Shown one piece after another: positions 58,406-64,000 of a stretch of 64,000 nt of DNA (position 1 is its first letter; each line of letters opens with the position of its first letter). Source of the DNA: Psychromonas algicola (GTDB lineage Bacteria; Pseudomonadota; Gammaproteobacteria; Enterobacterales; Psychromonadaceae); contig NZ_SNUB01000004.1 of assembly GCF_004378355.1 (NCBI RefSeq), positions 1 through 64,000 on the forward strand, given 5' to 3'. The notes beneath the pieces are model-generated. The model was not told the origin of the DNA. It was given only the letters and a program-made list of their open reading frames with translations, and did no database searches. The translations under genes were made by a program, and so were the position numbers.

Positions 58406-60145
58406 CTATATGCTCAAGGCAACATTTGCTGCGACGGCTATTTGATATAAAATTTGAGTGATATCTTTCACTGTTTGCAGGGTTTTTGCTTCCACCTTTG
58501 GCATCACGATAATTTGATCACCACGTTGAATTTGTGTATCGGTATCGAAGATTACCGTGCCGTTTGCTCTCACAATAGAGATTCTTTGATCTTCCGCTCG
58601 TTCGGTAAATCCCCCCGCCCAAGCAATATAGTCATCGACTTTTGCTTCGCTATTAAAAACGATGGCTTGTGGTACTGTTACCTCGCCAGCCACCTGAACC
58701 AGGTCAGTATAATGAGGTATAACAATTTTATCACCTTTTTCTAACAAAATATTCGCAGAATGGCCATTATCAGACACAATCACCTTACCCAGCGGCTGAA
58801 CTTTGCGTGCTTTTTCAGTGAATTGCATGACCATTTCAGCTTCTTTAGCACGAAGTGATGCATCACCATCGGAAGAAACAGGTGTTGTAAATACGCTACG
58901 TTCAAGTCTATCAAGCGAATCATTAAGTAGTTGTTTTTGGCGTTGAGCGACACTTTCACGCAAAATATAAATTGATTTTTGATCGGTGAGTGCTGGGTTG
59001 ATAGGTATATGGCTGAGTAAATCATGTAATCGAGTAGTGTTTTTAACCGTAAAATATGATGGCCCCATGTAACTGCCCGATATTTGAACATCAATAATTT
59101 GTGTATGTTGATCAGCATTAAACACAACGCTATCGCCATCTTGCAATGAAAAACTTTCAAAGTCTGCAGCTTCTAAATACACAGAGAAAGGCCCTGTTTC
59201 ACGATGTCCATAAACGCCAATATGACTTATTTTCGCTAATGGTTTCGCATAGCTGGCTAATTCTTTACCTGTAGATATTTTATTAATAAGTTCAAATCGA
59301 AACGGATTACGTACCGCACCAGATACATTAATCGCTGATTTTTGTGGTTTCACTAATATAATGTCTTTATCTTTAAAGTTTATATTAGGAAGCTGTCCCG
59401 TTTGTACGAATTTGTATAAATCAATGGCCATGACCACTTGATTGTTTCTTAGCACTTGAATATCACGATAGCTGCCACGCTCAGAGTCGATCCCTCCCGC
59501 GCGCTTCAGAAAATACAACAAACTATCCGACGCCATTCCCGCATATTGACCTGGGCGAATGACAGGTCCAGAAATATAAACACTGACAGGCGTAGCAGAT
59601 AGTAAATTGACATAGACATTGACATTATTGGTATAGGTCGCTTTAATTTTATTGGTTACGAAGGTATTGATATTACTTGCTTTTACCCCTTGTACTTTTA
59701 TCGGGCCAATTTTGGGAATAAAAATATTGCCCTGATTATCTACTGTAACGAGATCAGAGTAATTAACCCCACCCCACATCCAAATATTAATTTTATCGCC
59801 GGCTGCAATCAGGTAGTTGTTACTCAAACCATCACTTCTTTCAGATTCGTAACCTCCAGCAAATAAATTAGCACCGTAAGGCGGCGGTAGCACTTCCCTA
59901 GATGAAGGTAATAGTCGGTTGATATCAACTTCACCCGGTAACAGTAAATCGCTTCTTCCTTTTTGTTGATATGTTTCACTACTCAATGTATTCGTTGCAA
60001 GAGAAGGAGCCATACCAATTTCAGGAATACCGAAGCCAGAGTTATTATCTTGTGTACTATCAATTGAACTTGGTTCAAAGGCAGCAAAAACAGGCTGCGC
60101 GATAAAGATAAGACATAGCATGTTAAATTTCAGAATATTCATCAT
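58406..60145 (-). CDS. kpsD: Capsule polysaccharide export protein KpsD (Wza-like channel family)
   Basis: Periplasmic/outer-membrane export component of ABC-dependent capsules. Signal peptide ~1-21 (ending QPVFA; no lipobox cysteine, as in KpsD). The Poly_export domain (~105-190) has YLIAAGDKINIWMWG and VDNQGNIFIPKIGPIKVQG. Several SLBB-type repeats follow (SVYISGPVIRPGQYAG, INVSGAVRNPFRFE, VQVAGEVTVPQAIVF). The C-terminus is hydrophobic. 579 residues (E. coli 558). Its ATG overlaps the stop of the lipoprotein gene upstream. Confidence 0.92.
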   Translation of the reverse strand: MMNILKFNMLCLIFIAQPVFAAFEPSSIDSTQDNNSGFGIPEIGMAPSLATNTLSSETYQQKGRSDLLLPGEVDINRLLPSSREVLPPPYGANLFAGGYESERSDGLSNNYLIAAGDKINIWMWGGVNYSDLVTVDNQGNIFIPKIGPIKVQGVKASNINTFVTNKIKATYTNNVNVYVNLLSATPVSVYISGPVIRPGQYAGMASDSLLYFLKRAGGIDSERGSYRDIQVLRNNQVVMAIDLYKFVQTGQLPNINFKDKDIILVKPQKSAINVSGAVRNPFRFELINKISTGKELASYAKPLAKISHIGVYGHRETGPFSVYLEAADFESFSLQDGDSVVFNADQHTQIIDVQISGSYMGPSYFTVKNTTRLHDLLSHIPINPALTDQKSIYILRESVAQRQKQLLNDSLDRLERSVFTTPVSSDGDASLRAKEAEMVMQFTEKARKVQPLGKVIVSDNGHSANILLEKGDKIVIPHYTDLVQVAGEVTVPQAIVFNSEAKVDDYIAWAGGFTERAEDQRISIVRANGTVIFDTDTQIQRGDQIIVMPKVEAKTLQTVKDITQILYQIAVAANVALSI

Positions 60146-60555
60146 TACATCTCCACCGAATAGTGAGTGTCAATTATCTCATTTTCGAGAAACCAACCTT
60201 TGTCCATTTTGTCATTGCTATCAATAAAATAATTTTCACAGGCAATCCGTTTACTTACTTCTTTATTGTTATCTTCAAATATTAATTCTCGACACGTTAC
60301 CCCTAAAGCAGAAACGTAAAATGGACTTAACATAATTTTATAGCGTTGATGTGAGAGCATGGACTGATTTTCATCTTCTAAAAGCGGCCAATACTGTAAC
60401 GGCAACATGATTTTGTCGGGTTTTTCCATCGAAGGTGTCACTAACGCTAATGAAGCACTGACGGTGCGAGGCCCACTAGAGCAAGCGCTAAGAACTAATA
60501 ATGAACCCATTATTAGTGTTTTTCTAAGAATAATGCGTGTAAATACTTTTTTCAT
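60145..60555 (-). CDS. Small lipoprotein of the capsule export operon, function unknown
   Basis: 136 residues from the ATG at 60555 (a TTG 15 nt upstream is possible). A signal peptide ends in the lipobox LVLSAC with Cys25 as the lipid site; Ser-Ser at +2/+3 favours outer-membrane sorting. The mature part has two cysteines (VTCRELIFED, RIACENYF) that could form a disulfide and ends FLENEIIDTHYSVEM. I do not recognise the family. Its location between kpsE and kpsD, overlapping kpsD, suggests it assists the KpsD channel. Confidence 0.75.
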   Translation of the reverse strand: MKKVFTRIILRKTLIMGSLLVLSACSSGPRTVSASLALVTPSMEKPDKIMLPLQYWPLLEDENQSMLSHQRYKIMLSPFYVSALGVTCRELIFEDNNKEVSKRIACENYFIDSNDKMDKGWFLENEIIDTHYSVEM

Positions 60556-60611
60556 AATAGACAAACTCAAATAGGTTTAGGGTTAATGGGGATTAAAAAG
60601 GTAACAACTAA

Positions 60612-61859
60612 TTAGTCATGATGTTCTTTAATTACCGATAGGATTAATCGCCCAACCAAATAAATAAGCAAAATGACAACAAACCAAGTAAAAATGCTAT
60701 ACAAGCGTTCAGGGTATCGCTGATCTTCCGCCAACCTTGGGTGCACAATCACTAACAAATATTTAAGGTTTTCAAAGGCTTCAGCACGAGTAACTTCTAA
60801 ACTTGTCAAAGCCGATTTATACAGGTCAGCCGCAAATACAGCATTAAGCTCTAGCTCCTTGAAATCAAAATTTATTTTATTCAGTGATTTTTTATCTTGA
60901 TTGGTCAACCGAGATTTCTCTTCTTGTAATTGTGACGTTAAAGCCGTTATTTCATAACCTAAGGCTTTTATCTCAGGGGCATCAGCCCTTAAATAAGCTT
61001 GAAGTGATTTCAATTGAGTTTTCTTTTCTATCAAGGATGACTCTATTTCATTGATCACAGAAAACAATGCGGCACTTTGCATTTCAGGATTAAACAATGA
61101 ATTTTTATCTTGAAAATTAATGAGTTTAATTTGTTGTTTTTTCAAATCATTATAAGCTCTTTGTACTTCACCTTTTGCATAGTCCATGTGTTGTTGTGCC
61201 ATATCATCACCAAGACCATTAATTAGCTTTTTACTAATATCCAATAAGCTTTGTGCTAATAGCAATGCATATTCAGGATCAAAGCTTTCAGCCTCTACTA
61301 ATAATATTTCTGACAATTCATCATAACGTACAGTGACGTGATCTTGATAGTAAGTAACATATTCTTCTTTTGAACTGTTCTCTCTTAACCGGCTTAGTGC
61401 ATCCCAACTTTTTTGTTGGTAATGTGCCCTTAAACCAATCTCATTATCTAATGCAAAGGCCATCTCTTGCGATAGAATATACTCTTGTAAAATTAATGCA
61501 TCTCGTGTTGACGTGGAAGAGCCGCCCAAAGCCATTAACCCCCCCAATTGTACTGATTGACTTGATGCTTGTTTAACCACAAACTGTACTTGACTCACAT
61601 ACCGGGGAGAAGCAATTAACGTAAAATAAACGATCACTAATAATGAAGCTAACAACACTAAGGCGAAAGAGCCTATTTTAGCTCTTGCCATATAAATCGT
61701 TTTTCGCGCCTTTATGTAAGCTTTTGAATCTACAAAAAATGATTTAGGATTACGTTTCAACTTTTTAATTTTCCGGTGAGAAGTTGATAATAATTCAGGT
61801 TTATTTATTTTATTAGAATTATTACTACTTAGTTGATTTGTATTTTCATTACTTAACAT
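60612..61859 (-). CDS. kpsE: Capsule export inner-membrane protein KpsE (polysaccharide co-polymerase-like)
   Basis: 415 residues. A Ser/Asn-rich cytoplasmic N-terminus holds a basic motif KIKKLKRNPKSFFVDSK (30-46), then TM1 (~63-82), a large periplasmic coiled-coil domain (~85-380) and TM2 near the C-terminus (IFTWFVVILLIYLVGRLIL). This is the adaptor that links the KpsMT pump to KpsD. It overlaps kpsT by 11 bp. E. coli KpsE is 382 residues long; the extra length is mostly the N-terminal tail. Confidence 0.92.
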   Translation of the reverse strand: MLSNENTNQLSSNNSNKINKPELLSTSHRKIKKLKRNPKSFFVDSKAYIKARKTIYMARAKIGSFALVLLASLLVIVYFTLIASPRYVSQVQFVVKQASSQSVQLGGLMALGGSSTSTRDALILQEYILSQEMAFALDNEIGLRAHYQQKSWDALSRLRENSSKEEYVTYYQDHVTVRYDELSEILLVEAESFDPEYALLLAQSLLDISKKLINGLGDDMAQQHMDYAKGEVQRAYNDLKKQQIKLINFQDKNSLFNPEMQSAALFSVINEIESSLIEKKTQLKSLQAYLRADAPEIKALGYEITALTSQLQEEKSRLTNQDKKSLNKINFDFKELELNAVFAADLYKSALTSLEVTRAEAFENLKYLLVIVHPRLAEDQRYPERLYSIFTWFVVILLIYLVGRLILSVIKEHHD

Positions 61860-62514
61860 AGATATCCCGATATTTTTTTATTGCCTCACCCAAACTATCA
61901 AAAAATATTAAATTTTGTTCATGAATAAGTACTCCCGCATCACAATACTTTTTAAGGCCGCGTATAGAATGATTAACCATAATTAATTTAGTTTTTTCAT
62001 ATTTATCTAGCAATAATTTTTCACTTTTTTTTCTAAAATTAGCATCACCAACCGCGCCTAACTCATCAATTAATAACACATCAAAGTCAAAGTCAAAGCC
62101 CATGGTTAAGCCAAAGGTAATACGAGCTCTCATACCACTAGAATAATTTTTTACGGGTTCATCAAAAAACCGTCCTATTTCAGCAAACTCTTCAACTTGT
62201 TGTTCAATCGCTTTAGTATTGTTATAACCATGGATACGCGCTACAAATCGTACATTTTCACGCGCGCTCATAGAGCCTTGCAGGCCCCCTTGTAACCCTA
62301 AGGGCCAAGATATATTTTTTTGGGAATGAATACGTCCGCGACTTGGCATATCGGCGCCCCCCATAAGTCTAATCAAGGTTGATTTCCCCACACCATTGGG
62401 GCCTAAAATGGCAATATTACGATCCGTAGGCAGACTAATATTCACGTCTTTAAAAACGTAATGACGTCCTTTTTTTGTTTTATAGTATTTATCTAAATGC
62501 TCAAAATGGATCAT
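61849..62514 (-). CDS. kpsT: Capsule ABC transporter ATPase KpsT
   Basis: 221-residue ATPase that powers polysaccharide export. Walker A GPNGVGKST at 38-46, signature YSSGM at 124-128, Walker B VLLIDE at 146-151, and the D-loop GAVGD. The YKTKKGRHYVF start is typical of KpsT/BexA. Its start overlaps the kpsM stop by four bases. Confidence 0.95.
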   Translation of the reverse strand: MIHFEHLDKYYKTKKGRHYVFKDVNISLPTDRNIAILGPNGVGKSTLIRLMGGADMPSRGRIHSQKNISWPLGLQGGLQGSMSARENVRFVARIHGYNNTKAIEQQVEEFAEIGRFFDEPVKNYSSGMRARITFGLTMGFDFDFDVLLIDELGAVGDANFRKKSEKLLLDKYEKTKLIMVNHSIRGLKKYCDAGVLIHEQNLIFFDSLGEAIKKYRDIYVK

Positions 62515-63293
62515 GTTGTAATAAACCTCAACCTATTCACATAAAAGGTTGTCAAACCTAAGCTAAAACTCACTAACGCACATATTCCTAGATATAACCA
62601 ACTGCCAACAGGTGTCACATAAGTACTAAAGTAAGCATCTCGACTAAGTTCCATAACATGAAAAATCGGGTTCCAATCAAATAAATACCAATATGTAGTA
62701 GGGATCATAGTCGCACTGTACATTATTCCAGAGATAAAAAGCAGTGGACGAGTGATAATACCTACCATTTTTTTAGCATCTCCCCAATAGGACATTGCAC
62801 TACATAGCATCAGGCCAAAGCCTATCGCCATTAAAGCTAACAAAGCACTTGCTGCAAGGACTTTTAAAAAGTCATCGGGCACAACATCAAAACCCAGCCA
62901 AGCCAAAAAGCTAAAAATAATACAATAGACAATAAGGTAAATAGATAATTCAATGATAACTCTAGTCACAATAGGGTCAATGGCAGACACTTGACGGTAA
63001 GCCATTAACGCCTTATTAGCTTCTACCGCTGAAGACAGGTGATTTAATAAATTAGTGAAAAGTTTGAATGGCAGCAAAGCAACAAATAAAAATACGGCAA
63101 CCGGTATATTGGCCAGACTATGCCGCCCTACTAAGGTAAAGATAAGCCCCAAAACCGCAACAGTAGCAATCGGTTCCATAAGCGCCCAGAAATAACCTAA
63201 GCGGTTGGCGCCAAACCGAGTTTTTATTTCACGCATCATTAATGCATGGACCGTATCTCGCATAATAATTAGTGAGGATCTATTTTTATTCAC
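62511..63293 (-). CDS. kpsM: Capsule ABC transporter permease KpsM
   Basis: 260 residues, ABC-2 type with about six membrane helices; the cytoplasmic N-terminus has MMREIKTRFGANRLGYFWALMEP, typical of KpsM/BexB. It is half of the KpsMT exporter for Kdo-linked polysaccharide. The start is a GTG at 63293; an ATG ten codons on (63263) is the alternative and neither has a strong ribosome site. Confidence 0.93.
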   Translation of the reverse strand: MNKNRSSLIIMRDTVHALMMREIKTRFGANRLGYFWALMEPIATVAVLGLIFTLVGRHSLANIPVAVFLFVALLPFKLFTNLLNHLSSAVEANKALMAYRQVSAIDPIVTRVIIELSIYLIVYCIIFSFLAWLGFDVVPDDFLKVLAASALLALMAIGFGLMLCSAMSYWGDAKKMVGIITRPLLFISGIMYSATMIPTTYWYLFDWNPIFHVMELSRDAYFSTYVTPVGSWLYLGICALVSFSLGLTTFYVNRLRFITT

Positions 63294-63479
63294 GTGAACT
63301 CATTTCAATTTTTGCAATTAATGGGTATTGGTTATTTTCTTTTTCTATTTTTCAATTCACTGTAGGAAAACAAACCAACAACATATAATTATTTTATAAG
63401 AGTGTGATAATAGGGGAATCGCTATCTCTTATCAACCAAAACTAAGGTCAACTAAAATGAAGAGCGAACCTAAAATCAG

Positions 63480-63525
63480 ATGCAGTTGGGAGTTTTCATA
63501 TTCCCCATCTGCATTCTCTTTTTTT
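63480..63525. other. Hairpin in the kpsS-kpsM gap
   Basis: ATGCAG-t-TGGG pairs with CCCA-t-CTGCAT (63480-63514). It is followed on the plus strand by CTCTTTTTTT, while the genes read on the minus strand, where the following U-tract is weak (ATTTTAG). It may be an intercistronic attenuator or processing site. Confidence 0.4.
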
Positions 63526-63541
63526 ACATGGGGTCATTTCA

Positions 63542-64000
63542 TTATTTTTTTGAACGACAAGCTGAATTAATTTTTAAATATAAGTTTTCTGCTAGTTTTT
63601 CAGAACGCTTATAAAAGTCACCAGAAATCTGACTCTGTTGGCAAAGATAAGTTCTAAATTTAGCAAATAATAGAGAGTCAACTTTGAAACTATCTTGCCA
63701 AAATTCATCCAAATTTTTGCCATAAGTAAGCCCTTCAATATTGTAAATCGCTTTGCCTAAGGCAATAGTGGGTAAACTATGTATTAAAGCAGAAAGTCCA
63801 ACTGTACTATTAACGGTGACCACTCCTTTTGCATGCTTATAAATATCTGGCAAGTTAAAATCATGCCCATACAAGACTCGGTCGCCTAAATCCAACTCAT
63901 TAGTTAATTGTTTAATAAACTCGCCATAATGTGCAAAACCACGATTCTGCGGATGATGCTTTATTAATAATGCTTGCTCAGGGCCTGCATTTACGGCAAA
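63542..64000 (-). CDS. kpsS: Capsule polysaccharide Kdo transferase KpsS, C-terminal part (cut by window edge)
   Basis: The frame is open to the last base, so the visible 152 residues are the 3' part of a longer gene; the apparent TTG start at 63895 is not a real start. Visible blocks are LLIKHHPQNRG, the phospho-nucleotide region GVVTVNSTVGLSALIHSLPTIALG and GLTYGKNLDEFW, all typical of KpsS/LipB-type Capsule_synth proteins that build the Kdo linker on phosphatidylglycerol. Call by motif; KpsC is less likely because KpsC is a duplicated, longer protein. Confidence 0.82.
   Translation of the reverse strand, partial: FAVNAGPEQALLIKHHPQNRGFAHYGEFIKQLTNELDLGDRVLYGHDFNLPDIYKHAKGVVTVNSTVGLSALIHSLPTIALGKAIYNIEGLTYGKNLDEFWQDSFKVDSLLFAKFRTYLCQQSQISGDFYKRSEKLAENLYLKINSACRSKK

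Noticed and set aside
59881-59895. GGCGGTAGCAC, like the ops/JUMPstart element (GGCGGTAG) that recruits RfaH to capsule operons.
   Set aside because: It lies inside kpsD and on the plus strand, opposite to capsule transcription; it is the reverse of codons for the Pro-Pro-Tyr region. No copy in the right orientation was seen upstream of the visible genes.
63542-63895. A complete 117-residue ORF starting at 63895.
   Set aside because: The start is a TTG inside a frame that stays open to base 64000 and encodes further family motifs (LLIKHHPQNRG); it is the 3' part of kpsS.

Overview
This window is chromosomal DNA from a low-GC gammaproteobacterium, most likely a marine, cold-adapted member of the Alteromonadales/Vibrionales neighbourhood such as Psychromonas. 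That assignment is an inference. It rests on AT-rich codon use, gene orders shared with Escherichia, Vibrio and Shewanella (rpmE/priA, relA-rlmD/barA, rplU-rpmA-obgE, purA-hflCKX-hfq-miaA-mutL-amiB-tsaE, tsaD/rpsU-yqeY-dnaG-rpoD), a TonB2-type energy system as in Vibrio, and a single-chain acyl-CoA carboxylase. Almost all of the window is gene-dense and ordinary; the accessory parts are the PTS sugar locus, the TonB2 cassette and the capsule locus.

Layout. 0.16-4.7 kb: a 1521-residue fused acyl-CoA carboxylase whose domains run alpha-CT, beta-CT, biotin carboxylase, biotin carrier. 5.4-8.2 kb: rpmE and divergent priA. 8.4-14.9 kb: relA and rlmD, divergent from the BarA hybrid kinase. 15-16 kb: a YnaI-type MscS channel. 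16.4-22.6 kb: a LacI-family repressor facing a beta-glucoside/cellobiose PTS operon (IIC, IIB, 6-phospho-beta-glucosidase, IIA, LamB-type porin), with a double CG-centred operator at the operon promoter. 23-25.1 kb: rplU-rpmA-obgE. 25.6-30.6 kb: a Fur-box-controlled TonB2 operon (DUF3450, ttpC, exbB, exbD, tonB, TPR protein) lying between rplU and ispB, which are direct neighbours in E. coli. 32-45 kb: purA, hflC/hflK, hflX, hfq, miaA, mutL, amiB with eight LysM repeats, tsaE, and divergent queG. 45-51.4 kb: tsaD, then rpsU-yqeY-dnaG-rpoD and a tRNA-Ile(CAT).

51.5-64 kb is a minus-strand ABC-transporter-dependent (group 2-like) capsule locus. It holds kdsB, a sulfotransferase, a very large capsule-glycosyltransferase-like/HAD fusion, kpsF, kpsD, a small lipoprotein, kpsE, kpsT, kpsM and the 3' part of kpsS, which runs off the window. 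Kdo-5-P precursor supply (KpsF), Kdo activation (KdsB), Kdo linker synthesis (KpsS) and export (KpsMTED) are all represented. The sulfotransferase suggests a sulfated surface glycan.

Three copies of a MITE-like intergenic repeat with inverted ends (CCAATTA.../...TAATTGG) lie just downstream of rpmE, rpmA and hfq. No CRISPR array, transposase, rRNA or intact prophage was seen.
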